NCBI GenBank assembly: GCA_030522415.1
Contig: CM060106.1
Span: 27,491,967 to 27,555,966, forward strand
Length of the DNA: 64,000 nt
Source of the DNA: Channallabes apus
Taxonomy: Eukaryota; Chordata; Actinopteri; Siluriformes; Clariidae
Reading direction: 5' to 3'
Below, one piece after another: positions 36,135 through 48,500 of the stretch. The stretch's first letter is position 1. Every line of letters starts with the position of its first letter. Both the position numbers and the translations under genes were made by a program. Under the pieces are notes generated by a model, which saw only the letters and a program-made list of their open reading frames with translations, ran no database searches and was not told the DNA's origin.

Positions 36135-37069
36135 GGCCCGAATTCACATAGCTTCTTAGAATTCCCTCAGCGAATTTTTCTTAGCTTAAAACGTCCTAGC
36201 TGGGAGTCCTAGACTAAAAGTGATATAGGAAACTTCCCAGAGAAACTCTGAGTAAGGAACGTACAAAAACCTTTATATTACTGAGGGGGTGTGATTGACC
36301 CCGTTGCTAGGGATGATGCAGCAATTCAAGGACTATGGTTGATAAAAATTTAAAAAAAAAAAACCTCTGACCTCTGTAAAGGTCTTGAAATGTGCTCTTT
36401 GTGGAAAATAGAATATATGATAATAGAAGAGTGAAATCATAATGTTTGCATATGAACAAACTATATGTTAATATAAATATCGTAAAGATAATTAAACAAC
36501 CAAATGTTTAAAATGTGTCTACTTTTGAAGCAACAGATTTCCACACAGTAGTTACTATATTCATTTTCTTACATTTATTTATCACACTGATTTTATTACC
36601 TTCAATCCATTTCAGATTGATGGAAGCAAAATAACTACAATTATTTTACAGTTTACATGATCAAGTTCAAGTGCATGATTGCAGGACAGTTGCACTTTTC
36701 GATGGTATGTAGCAATCCAATCGAGATGGAAGGAAGTAAAAGAACAAGAAAAGTGAATTGGACAGTAGAGCAGTGTTTACTTTTAGCTTTACGTTCAGTG
36801 TTTGGAGAATATTTCTTCTTTCCACCATTTTGTCCTCTGCTATAGAAACTCTTAAGCCTCGTAAAAGTCCTCCTCTCTACTCTTAACCATTTTTACCTTA
36901 GGAGCTGTTTTTAGGGATAAGATGTTTTGTGAATCATTTTTATCTTTATAAGATTTTGTCCTAAATTTAAGGGGGAAATTATAAGAAAATGTCATAATTC
37001 TAAGAATTTTTGTAGAATTTCATCACTAAGAGCAACTTTTAGGCTTAAGAAGCTTTGTGAATACGGGCC
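36135..37069. mobile_element. Harbinger-like DNA element
   Basis: Left GGCCCGAATTCACATAGCTT CTTAGA and right TTAAGAAGCTTTGTGAATAC GGGCC are imperfect inverted repeats of about 26 bp; this terminus type is known from PIF/Harbinger-like elements of fish. Repeated TTAGGAC/TCCTAAG-type subterminal words lie inside. A short frame at 36726-36845 starts EMEGSKRTRKVNWTVEQ, weakly recalling the Myb/SANT protein of Harbinger elements. Target duplication not resolved. Confidence 0.6.
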
Positions 37070-37299
37070 TTTAGTAACGCCACAGTCTGACCACTTCCAT
37101 GCCATGCTGCACTGATGCAGTAATTCATGTAAAATACTACAAGTATAGTGCAGGTCCACCTTGTGCTGCCAAAACAACTATGACTCATCAAAGCATAGAC
37201 TACACAAGACTTCCTTGTCACGTTCTTCAAACCATTCCTGAATAATATTTGTCATTTTTTTACACTGTTATTAGGGAATACTGCTATTAAATGGTGTAC

Positions 37300-37700
37300 C
37301 TGGTCTGCAACAGTGGTTAGGTAGGTGGTACATTTCAACTTACCATCCACATGAATGCTGGGAGTTTGCATGCAGAAATGCAGACTAAGTTAACTGGAAT
37401 TCCCAAATTGCCCGTAGTGTGTGAATGAAGTAGTATGAGTGTGTGTGCGTGGCCTGCGATGGATTGGCACAAAATGGGCAATTCTAATTAGATAGATAGA
37501 TAGACAGACAGATAGAAGTTCTGTTGCACTTTTATTAAATATTTTATCATTTTTAAAACTGGTGGCCTCGGACCTCCGGGGCTAATTGAGTTTTTGATTC
37601 CCGCCTGTCTGTGTGCATGGAGTTTACATGTTCTCCAAGTGAGTGGTGGGTTTCCTCCAGGTACACCGGTTTCCTCCCACAGAACAAAGACATTGAGATT
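37300..37700 (-). repeat. SINE-like repeat, second family, interrupted by (TAGA)n
   Basis: It contains words shared with the copy at 22431: GGAGTTTACATGTTCTCC, GTGGGTTTCCTCC, and GTGTGCGTGGCCTGCGATGGATTGG. A GATA/GACA tract at 37490-37515 lies in the middle. The order suggests two abutting or rearranged copies. Confidence 0.5.
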
Positions 37701-37899
37701 AGACCAAGTGGCCAAATTGTCTGTAGCAATAATGAATAAGATATTTATTTAAAAAATATATATATAAACAAAATAAACAGATAAGTACAACAACCCAGCC
37801 CATACATGACAATAATAATAATAATAATAATACACTGGATTCGGAAACCCCTGTAATATGAAGGCAGGAAACAAAGGCCTAATAAATGATATTTCATTA

Positions 37900-38023
37900 G
37901 CATTCACAAGCATTCAACTCCACCCCCATCGATTATACGTAATGACGTCAGCAGGTTTTTTAGCGTAGCGTGCTCTATGACGTCGTCGTCGTCGCTGCGC
38001 CGTACAGAGAGTCGAGAACTAAA
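37900..38023 (+). promoter_or_regulatory. sltm: sltm promoter region with a CRE palindrome
   Basis: The 120 bp before the ATG become CpG-rich (GACGTCGTCGTCGTCGCTGC) after AT-rich flanks. They contain a perfect TGACGTCA CREB/ATF site at 37943-37950 and a second ATGACGTCG half at 37978. No TATA box is evident, as usual for housekeeping genes. The transcription start is not defined by sequence. Confidence 0.6.
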
Positions 38024-38158
38024 ATGGCGTCCGGTGCCATTTCAGCAGAGACCAAGAAGATATCGGATTTACGCGTTGTTGATTTAAAAACCGAGCTTAA
38101 GCGCAGGAACCTGGATGTTACAGGAGTGAAAAATGTTTTAATCGCAAGACTGAAACAG
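38024..38158 (+). CDS. sltm: sltm exon 1: SAP domain
   Basis: It starts at the ATG in AAAATGGCG, a good Kozak context, after in-frame GC-rich leader. It encodes [20 protein letters not shown] then [20 protein letters not shown] and ARLKQ. The LRVVDLKxELKRRxLDxxGxKxxLxxRL pattern is the helix-extended-helix SAP motif that binds scaffold-attachment DNA. Donor CAG|GTATCC, phase 0, followed by a 1.7-kb intron. Confidence 0.96.
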
Positions 38159-39543
38159 GTATCCTTTTTTTTTTAAACCCGCGCTAATGGAAAAACAAAT
38201 ATTCCGAAACTGATAGCTAGCATGCTAGCTCTGTTTAACACCGAGAAGTGACTAGCCTACTAGCTAATAAGGAGTTCAGTAACGCGTTCCGTTGGTGCTA
38301 GATTATTTTCTGATGAGCTTAAATGCGTAATTCATGCATTTAATGCACAATTTGTGTAAATTAAATAGAATGATTTATATTTGGATGTGTTTTGTATTAT
38401 TTAAGCGTTTAGTTGGGTAATGGCGTATAGCATTGCGCGTGCTAGTTTTTTTTTAACCGTAGCTCTGTATTTAAAACTCGCTGAATAATGACTTGGCGTT
38501 TTCCGACAAACCTCGTGCATTTTGGTTCCTACACACACAAGAGGGATTGTTACGCAAAGAGCTTTTAATGCAGACAAATCCGCCAGGACATTTTAAAACA
38601 GAGACTCCGCTTAACCGCCAGGCCTCAACTGCCAGCAAGGAGGAGTGTGTGTGTGTGTGTGTGTGAGACTGCAGAAGAGGAACAGTTTTTTTTTCTTCTT
38701 TTTTTTTTGAAGGGGTTTGAAGTAACCGCTTACATTTTTTTCTCCTTATTTTCTATTTTTGAACCTCTGCAGTCTTTTACTGAAATATTATTATTTACTT
38801 GTAATGAGTCCTTGTTTTTGTGATGGGTATGTCGAGCAAAATTGTAAAAAATAAATAAATAATAATAATTATAACAATAATTCTTCCCTGTTTCCCAAGA
38901 AACCTGTGAAAATCCACATTATTTATTACAGTCACTCCAGTGCATCTGAAGAGAATTTCTACTGGTTGGTGGTTTAAGCACAGATCAGGGCCAAGTGTGT
39001 GCAAGACTACTAAAAAAAAAAAAAAAAGAAAAGAAAAAAAAGGCCAGTTTGTGCATTCACACATCCATATAAGTACACACAGGTGAGATAGATAGATAGG
39101 TAGATAGATAGATAGATAAGTGGTCCCCTTGTGCACTTTATAGAGCCATGTGTATCTTTTAATGGAGCCATGTTGGAATTCGGCCTTCTGGTCTTTTATA
39201 CAAACTGTACAAGATTTCAGAGGCGGATTAAACGTGCCACATGTATTCACATTAGAATGCGAGATGAGTATGCAAGTATTCGTACTACAGAAACGTTGAG
39301 CGACGTTCTTTCCACCTGCCCAACCTTTCCTCACATTTCATTCTTCTCTTCTCTTTTTTTGTTCTCCACTACAAAAAGAACAGTAATGTTAATTTCTGAA
39401 CCTGAACGCACTCAACATGCAGCGTGTAAAGCCAATAAAAATAGTAATTCTCTTGCTTTAGCGTGATTCTGAAATAAATGGTCCAAGAATGAAAAATTAA
39501 AGGAGTAGGAACCATTAACGCACAGATATCCTGGTTGGTATGC

Positions 39544-39598
<55 letters not shown>

Positions 39599-42500
39599 CT
39601 AGGAAGTTCATCTCTGGTGCGTAAAAGACCTTTTATACTATACGGATTCTTAAGTGTTACCACATGCGTGTGATATGACAAAATCTCGCAAAGTGCAAGA
39701 AGTTCAAATTCTGTAATTAAACTTTGCTGTGACAACAAAAAAAAGAAAGCCTGTATTATAATGTCTGTAATTATGTTTAATTAATAAAAACTGCAGTACT
39801 GAAGGTGCTGGTCCCTGAGCCTGTGTTTTTGTTTGATTAGAATTTTTTTTTCATTCCCTGGCTGGTAGGCATTAGAAGAGGAAGGTGGTGATCCTGACAA
39901 CATTGAGATCCCTGCGACAGTTGACACTCCTACCCGGAAGCATGCAAAATCCAAAGGTAAACAGTGTTTCATCTTAAACGCCCAAACGGAATCGAAAGAA
40001 AAAGCAGGAGTAACCTGACTAGCAGTTTATTTGTAGCTTTAAAACAATACTTTACGAATGATTGACGTTGCTGCCGAACATGAAAAATAAATGTTAACCT
40101 AGTTTAATCTTCAGGCTGTGCTGTAGAGTGCATTTGAGAACATTTTCAGTGTGCTGCTTGCTTTCTGTGTACAGGAAGGAGGAACGACTCTGACGACGCC
40201 ACAATGGAAGAGGAGGCATTTTCTAAGGCAAGCATAAACGTTCAATATGCGCAGCTTTTGTGACACGACACGAGTCAAGTCTGTAGTCCAGCTCCTGTCA
40301 AACTCGCTGTAGCATATCTTGGGTAGCGTTCTCCAGCGTGTCAGTGATTCTCAAAGTTCCTCTAGGGTTGTAGGAAGAGGGGGGATAAACAACCAATCCT
40401 TTCACATAGAATACAAATCACAAGGTGTCGAGTCAGGTGAACGTGGTGGCCGTTTCAACAGCACATTGTCATTATCACTGAAATAAAACATTAAACTTGG
40501 TTAGTTTTTACACATCTTGTTAAACTTTAAGCGAGAATTGGCCAACATTACCTGCCAGCACAAAAGTGTCCGTCTTCATACAACAAACAGATATGACTGT
40601 TACACAATATTTAATTTTTTTTCTCAAGCTTTCATTTGAGATTAAAAATACAAGAAAAAATTCGAAGTTTAAAAAAACAAAACACATACACTTTAGTGTA
40701 AAAGAGCATGTAGCCCTTTAGTGACTGTCAATACATTTTGTTATACTAAAGCAGCTAGTGCAGAAAAGTATATTTTAAAATATAAAACAATCTCTATTTC
40801 TTAATCCTCGTCATCTTTTACAGGAACCTGAAGAAGAGGAATCCGAGAAAGGTATGTTTGGTGTCAAATTATTGTGGATTGTTAATGTTTTTAGGCTCCA
40901 CAGGTTCTTTTGCTTCTCTGAAGGTGGGACTCGTCTTCCTCATTTCGCTCCTTCCCTTCGATCCGCCGCATAACCTCATCATTCCACCGCAAGGACAGAT
41001 CACACAAAATCGGCATAAACATTTTCACGTAACGTCCAGCACCACTGCCGCATCAAACGAGAGACCTGATATCTTACAGCTTCTCTTCAGACACGTTATA
41101 TAAAACTGATGACGCACACAGGACTTAATTCAAGAAAAGTGCCATCACAGAGGAGCCCTGTTAAAAAAAAACACAAGGACTCATCACTACGCGTCACTCT
41201 TCACAACTTCAGGTCAAGAATCACCGCCTGCATCAGTAGTAATTCGAAACTTTGGACATTTAATCTGACTGATGGTTAGCAGAGCCACCATGCACATCCC
41301 AGATAAATCCACAGAAGATGGACTGCTGTTGTCTTCTTGAAAGCAGTGCGTCATGGTTAAAAGGCAGATGTGTTCTGCTTTTGCCTGAAACGCAGTGAAG
41401 ACTGGAAAGGCACAGAACGTTGTGTTGTGGACAGAGTGCTGTGGCATCGATGGACTGGTTCTCTGGTGCATCGGAAAGGACATGGCGCTCACTTTCACCT
41501 TCCTTACACTACAAGGAATGCTGGACGCGATGTACTCTAGGAGAGCCTTCTGAAGATGATGATGAACATGGCCTTAAAAAACCCTCGAAATTGATGAAAA
41601 AATGAACTCGGGTAGCACGTTGCCCTTTCCCCAGGAGAAGTACGTGTCAGCCATTGGGGATAAAGGATCCCATGAAGACTGGACAAACGAAGAATTCTGC
41701 GGGATTGTGGATATTCTCCACAATATAAGAAAGATGACTTGGAAGATTGTTGAATTCCTCCATTTTTCTAAGGAATGTATGTTTTGTGTTAAACGTGTGG
41801 TTTCCTCACCCCCCGATGACCGCTAACATTAAACTTGCTGTCTATTCTACTTTCTAGGTGACGAAGCTCAGAGATGTGAATGCTAAACGATGTGTTTGTG
41901 CCATGTTTTATTCCTTGTTAAATCCCTCAGATGTAACTGATACTGATGATGCTACTCGCGAAAATACTAAATCCTTCTCGGACGGGGATGGCCTCGTCGA
42001 TCCCGAGGCGGAGTCAGAGATTGAGGCCGAGGCAGAGCTGGAGCCTGAGCTCGAGGCAGAGCCTGAGCTCGAGGTCGAGCCCGAAGTTCCAGCGATTGAG
42101 GCCTTGGAGAGCGAAGCCGCTCCCGAACCCACCGGCAAAGAGGTCGAAGATGATAACATATCCGTCACCATCCAGGCCGAAGATGCCATCACGCTGGATG
42201 TGGATGGCGACGACCTCCTGGAAACAGGTAAACATGTGAAACTTCCAGATTCTGAAGCAGACAAGGGCTGCGAGGAGCCGGAAGCCTCTGCCGAGACGAG
42301 GCAGGAGGCAGACTCGATGGCCGAAGTAAAGGACAGCCACAAAGATTGTAAGAGAGACGACGGCCCGAAGGCCGATGCCAACAAGAAGGACGGCAGGGAG
42401 GCCTTGAAGAAAGCTGAATCGGGAGACAAAGAAAAGGATTCTGGGAAGAAAGGCCCCTCTTCTGCTGGGGCAGCAGGTCAAGCAAAGAGGTTTGTCTTTC

Positions 42501-45500
42501 TATGTCAGTTCTTTAAGATACTTCTACCAGGTTCCAGATCACTAAAAACTCAGCATTGTGAGTAGCTGCAAGATTCCCCCCCCCCATAAGAGTTGCTCAT
42601 TGTACCTAATCACTGCCATTGGTTTCCTTTTGATTTGTTTGGCCATTTTTTTGAAGTTGGGTAAATAGGTGGCGTAAAAGCAAGGAGATGAAAACACCGC
42701 TGTTACTCACATATCCAGCACTTTTATTGCCTTTTCCAGTCCATACTTATGGGTTAAAAGAGTAATAGTCCCAGAGATGACAGAGAGGGGTTTATCAGTC
42801 CAATGAAGTGATCCGCTGTGAAGTTGAACACACTCCAGAAGATTTCATTGATCAAGAGAATAAATTGGCAGAAAACCTGACCCAGCTTGCTCCTGTGGAA
42901 AAGCAATGAAAGAAGCCTTATTGGAGTGTTGCCCAAGTACAAGTCTTACCTATGGGGATTTTCTTTTCTTTTTCTTTTAGGTTTTTTTTTTTTTTGTAAT
43001 GCACAAAACCAGCGTTGTGAAAGACGGTCGTTTCATATGAACGTGTAACTCGTGCCCCAAACATGACCATGTTCTTGTATGATTTGCTCATTTTGTTTTT
43101 TCTCTTTGTTGCTCTCACAATACTTGCATTTTAGCACTTCAAAAGACAGAGACGGGAAGGCCACAAAAGATGAAAAAGGTAAGAAAGCATTGTTTGTCTT
43201 TTATTTATTTACTTTTTTAACTTGGAGTCCTGTGGAACGCACTGAAGCAGTTTGTAATGTTTAAAGCTTTAAAACAATGCAGCGGATGTTATGGGGCATT
43301 TTATCCTTTCAGGGTTTTGCATATATTTAGCTTTTAAAATAATCGTTAGTTGCAGCCCTAAAAATAGTAGATCTTTTAAAATTTTAAACAACTGTTGTTT
43401 AATATGGTTTTAATTGCACATTAAAAAAAATCTACTGCTTTTTCGTAATCAGTAACTTGACTAGAAAAGAAAACTATAAATGTAAGATGTCTTGGGTAGT
43501 CATGTAAACAAGTTTACAGTGTACCAGCAATCCTGGCTGTCATAAAGTTTAATATGAATGCATCATTCCTCCAGTGATGTTTGGGGCTAAAGATTTAAAA
43601 CCTAATGTTGATTTTGATCGTTGTATCTTTACACACACAACTTGTACTAAACATTTAAGTTTGTAGGCAAGTCAACAACCTGTAACAGTGTTTTTCCCGT
43701 GCATATGTGAAAGCTTGAGCAACAACTAATAAATATATACAGCAGTACCTCAGCATACTAATTTAATCCGTTCTTAAGACGGCACTTTGCATTGTGAAAC
43801 ACATTTTCCCCCCATAGGAGATGTGAATGCAGATAATTCGTTCCAGACCCCCAGAAATGGTACCAATTTTCCAACACCATTATTATATTTTTGCATATAA
43901 AAACAATCAAGACGTGTAAATGATGTACATAAATAGACATTAAAGCTCACTTAACTTAAATTTAAGATTCCGCTCGGCACCGGCTGCTTTAAAAAAAATT
44001 TTTTTGCTGACGTGCTTGATTCTTGGGATGCATGTCTTTACTAAATCTTGCACAAAAAATAAATAAATTTCTTACAAAACTTTTAAGTTCTTAAGGCGAA
44101 AATTCGCAAGGTGAGAACTTTCATATGTCGAGGTGCCACTGTAATACACTGTCTCGTATGTAGCCAAAAGGCCATTATTTATGACTAGCACTGGCAAAAA
44201 ATTTTATACTTGTTTCTGTTAATCATTGTTGCTAAATAAACAGTAACACTATAGTGACATTTATGTTTGCTTGGTCTCTTTTTAGCAGGGGTTAACAGCA
44301 GCACTAGCTCCACTCGTAATTTGTGGGTGAGTGGGCTGTCGTCCAACACCAAGGCGGCTGATTTAAAAAATCTTTTTGGCAAATATGGAAAGGTATGTGC
44401 GTGCGAGGAAGAGAAGGCATTCATTGTGCTTTGAGTAGCGTCAGTTAAAACATGAGTTATTTATTGTTTTTGCATTTACATGATGTTGAAGTTCCTTATT
44501 GTTTGCTTTTCTTTTTTTTTTTTTTTTTTTTTTTTCCAATCAAGGTTTTCAGTGCCAAAGTTGTCACGAATGCCCGCAGCCCCGGAGCTAAATGCTACGG
44601 CTTGGTGACAATGTCTTCCAGTGCTGAAGTGGCACGATGCATCTCCCATCTGGACTGCACCGAGCTCCACGGTCAGCAGATATCTGTGGACAGGGTAAGT
44701 ACTGAACTGCAATAAAATTCGCACACAGAGGTTTTTTTTTTAATGCATGTTTTCCACCTTGTCTCAAAATGTTTCCGCTTATCAAAGTCCAGGTACAAAA
44801 GAACGCAAACTGTGTTAAACAACATTCCTGTGTGTAGCAGGAGTGTGCCTTTCCTAGTTTTGCACCAAATTAAATTGCATGGCAGAAACTACTTAAACAC
44901 TTAAATCTTCTTTTCTATTTCATACTGGAGGGTAAATTTGTATGTATAAATGACAGTGTAACATTTAAAATTTCTATCGGCAAAAAAGTGTGAAAGACTA
45001 TTTTTATTCTAGTTTAGTCCATATTTCTATGGGATAAAAAAAAGGAAACACTCTGTTTTCCTATTACTTCTGTGCACTTTGGACTTTCAGAATTTGTCAG
45101 ACAAGAACAATGTCACTTGCATGTTTTTGCATTCTTGTGAAATCTTATTGTTTGTGCTTCAGGTTAAAAGTGACCCGTTCAAGAAGGAATCTAAAAAAGA
45201 GGCAGAGGATAAAACCGTATCCAATAAAGCATCTGGGGATAAGCACACTTCTATTGGCCTCAAAACCGCCAGCAAGTGAGGACTTATAAGTGTTCTCGAA
45301 CCTACACGTACATTTTCTTACATGGCAACGGTCATTTATAATTTTTTTAAAAAAATTTTTTTTATTTATTTATTTATTTATTTTTTAAAATCTCCCCAGG
45401 GTTCAGGCCTCCTCGAAAAAGGAAGAAAAGAAACCAGTTGAGAAAGACAACAAAGAAGCTTCCAAGAAACAGGAGTCCAAAAGCGCCAAGTCTGATGCTC

Positions 45501-48500
45501 CGTCTTCAAGCTCTGCTTCTGACTCGAAGAAGGATGAGAAGAAGCATGGACGTAAGTTCTTTAGCAGTTTGCATTGTTTTTTGTTTGTTTTCCCCATTAA
45601 CCTTTAAAAAAGTTTGGTTTGTGTTCATGGTGCAGCAAATGAAACTGACTGTTCTGTGCTCCCCCAACCCCATCCCCCCCCCCACTCAGGGAAGAGTCCG
45701 GGGAAGATGTTTGCGCTCGACCAGTCTAAAGGCCAGCAAGGCTTCAACAAACCTCGGCCACCATTCAGAAGGGGAGGGAGGTTTGACAAGGTGCTGATGA
45801 TGAATTAGACATATTCTGATTGAGTACTTCTGCTTTATATTTATTTTTTACGTTAATAGTATAATGAATCACAATTTGAATGTTCATCTCGTTCTCCAGC
45901 CTGCTGCTCCTAATATGATGAATAGACGCCCTCGCTGGCTCATTCCTCCTGAACAGGTTTGTGTGTTCTTACCTTTCCATGCATGTATGGTTGTCTTTGT
46001 CATATATTGAGATTAAATAAATTACAGCTAGTTACGCTGTAGTTAATAACGCTCGAGTTACGAATTTCTGCAGATACGAACGGACCACGGTTCTACTTCT
46101 GGTTACATTGCTGAAGTAGCTTGCGTGTATTGTACAAAATAGACCCTGCAGTGCACCAGATTCCCATATTTACAATTGTATACAATATTTGTTGGTACAC
46201 GTATAAAATTTCAAAATAATAGTGTGCGCGCGAGGTTACGAGAGAAATTAATCGGCCTCAATGAATCAGTCCGGGAGCATGATGAAAGAAAACGTCTGTT
46301 CTGTACAGCTGTCCTGATGGTGAATATTCCTAACTTAAAAAAAATCTCCAACATAAGAGTTCACAGTCCAATACAGTGGAAAACAGCTCTAGTATTCTGA
46401 GTAGCATTCGTATTACTTGTAATGTAGTTCAGTGATAGATTTGGCTGGCACTAAAAGTAAAGGTTCTATGAGAGAAACCAGTCAACTAAAACAAACCAAG
46501 TTTAATCTGGGAAATACCAAGATCAAGCTCTTCCAGTAGATGAATTAGATCTTGAATAAAAGGTTGCCTTTTGATGTGTTTTAAAATTGAATCAGCATGT
46601 GTGTTGCATTTCTCCAGTTTTTCATGTGACCGTGGTCTGATTTCAGTACTGTTGATTAATCTTTCCACAGATCGAAGCATTTAAGAAGGGGAGGCCTTTT
46701 CCCAACAAAGGTGGTAATAAGGACATCCTCCCCTTTGAGAAAATGAAGGAACAAAGGATGCGCGAGCGCATGGTCCGAATGGAGAGAGTCCGCAGAGCCA
46801 TGGAGCTGCGCAGGTGTGAACCGTTTAAACAATTGTACATTTCTCTTATACCTGAGACGTTGTCTTTTTCTGAGCTCTGTTGCGTTGGTTGTTCAATATG
46901 TAACGCCGCCGTTTCATGTCCAGGCGACGTGAGATGGCTGAGCGAGAGCGCAGAGAGCGTGAACGGCTGCGAGTCATGCGAGAGCGTGAGGAAAGGGAGA
47001 ACCTAATGCGCGAGCGCCAGAGACTGGAGATGGAGAGGCAGAAACTGGAACGTGAGCGCATGGAGCGGGAGCGCTTGGAGAGGGAGCGGATCCGTATAGA
47101 GCAGGTCGGCTACATGTGAATTTATTCCTTTGCCGTGTGACATGATTCTGGTTCTGCTCGTTTAATTTGGTGTCGGTCGACAGGAGCGACGAAAGGAAGC
47201 AGAGCGCCTGGCTCGAGAGCGGGAGGAGCTGCGGAGGCAACAAGAGCAGCTGCGTTATGAGCAGGAGAAGCGCAACAACCTGAAGAGAGGCCGTGACGTG
47301 GACCACAGGTACACCGCCCAGTGCAGATCAATAAAGAAGGCACAGGTCTATGAAATAAAACTTTACTTTTGGAAACATTTGTCTGTAGAAAGTTGCAGCA
47401 TAAGAGATTTATTCAGATGCTAACGCAGATAAAGACATTTATATACCTGATGTCTCCCAAGGGTTGTGGTCAAATACAGAGAGGGTCTTGATATTGTGTA
47501 GGTGTAAAAATTAGATAAGGTGGTTATTTGTTTTCAAAATGCATGTGATACCTGGAGGAGTCGCTTCATTGGTCTGAGGCACCGAGTTTACCCGTCTTTT
47601 TCGCAGGAGGGACGATTCTTACTGGAACGGCAATAAGAAGATTCAGCCCGAATCAGAGGGCCGTATGAGCCAAGCCTCAGACTACAGCAACCGGCAGCAG
47701 GGTCGCTTCAGTGACTTCAGCTCCAGAGACAGAACACGTTTCCCAGACAGCACTCCAGTCCAGTCCGGCAACTTTGACAGGTTTAGTACAAATAAATGCC
47801 TAAGGACAAATTGTAAGGAAGCAAATGGACGGCTTGTGTACTGAGTTTTAAATTTTTTTAAAAGGAGAAATAGATTCGAAGGTGAACCAGAGGCTAAGAA
47901 GAATCGTCCTGACCCACGGCGCGAAGGTTCTGGGTTCGAGCGCTACCCTAAAAGCTTTGAGGGTGTTCGTCGGGCTGAGCCCCCTCCCCCTTCAGGCCGC
48001 TCTGATCTTCGGGACACGGACCGGAGGGACATCCGTGACCGAGACGAACGTCGCCCGGTGTCGATGCCCGAACGGCCAGCAGGAGGCAGAGCTCCTCCTC
48101 CTCCATCTATGAGCCACTCTCGCTCGGCCAGAGACACCGGGCACACAGGCTGGAAAAATGACGGCGGCATAAGCAGCAAGCCATCTGATGTCAGGTAGTA
48201 ACTTTGGTGGCATTGAAGAAGAGACTAAAGCAGTGAAAAAAAAAAAAATGTCATGTTCTTTAACCTGCATACGTTTCAGTTAATGTAACGGAGTCTGTGC
48301 ATTGTGTTAATAAACGGCTTGACGTGGTGTGGTTTCGTACCAGGGGGGCGGTGAGGATGCGTCCAGAGCACTCGAGCCGAGATGGGCCGGGCCCGAACAT
48401 GAGAGGCGCCTCCTCGGCCAGTCGTGGCAGGGGCACCTTCAGTAGTCGGGATGGAGGCAGACCTGCAGTTATGAGCGAGCAGGTGAGCCTTTTCAAACTT

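Noticed and set aside
38795..39334. 179-codon - strand open frame in sltm intron 1
   Set aside because: Its composition derives from homopolymer and TAGA repeats; no domain and antisense to the gene.
41858..41930. Extension of sltm exon 5 to 41858 as the main form
   Set aside because: Joined to exon 4 it gives a stop after nine codons; the acceptor at 41930 keeps the frame. Retained only as an alternative-splicing finding.
41908..42485. Ser-rich and other - strand open frames opposite sltm exon 5
   Set aside because: Antisense shadows of the Glu/Lys-rich coding exon; composition follows from GAG/GAA codons.
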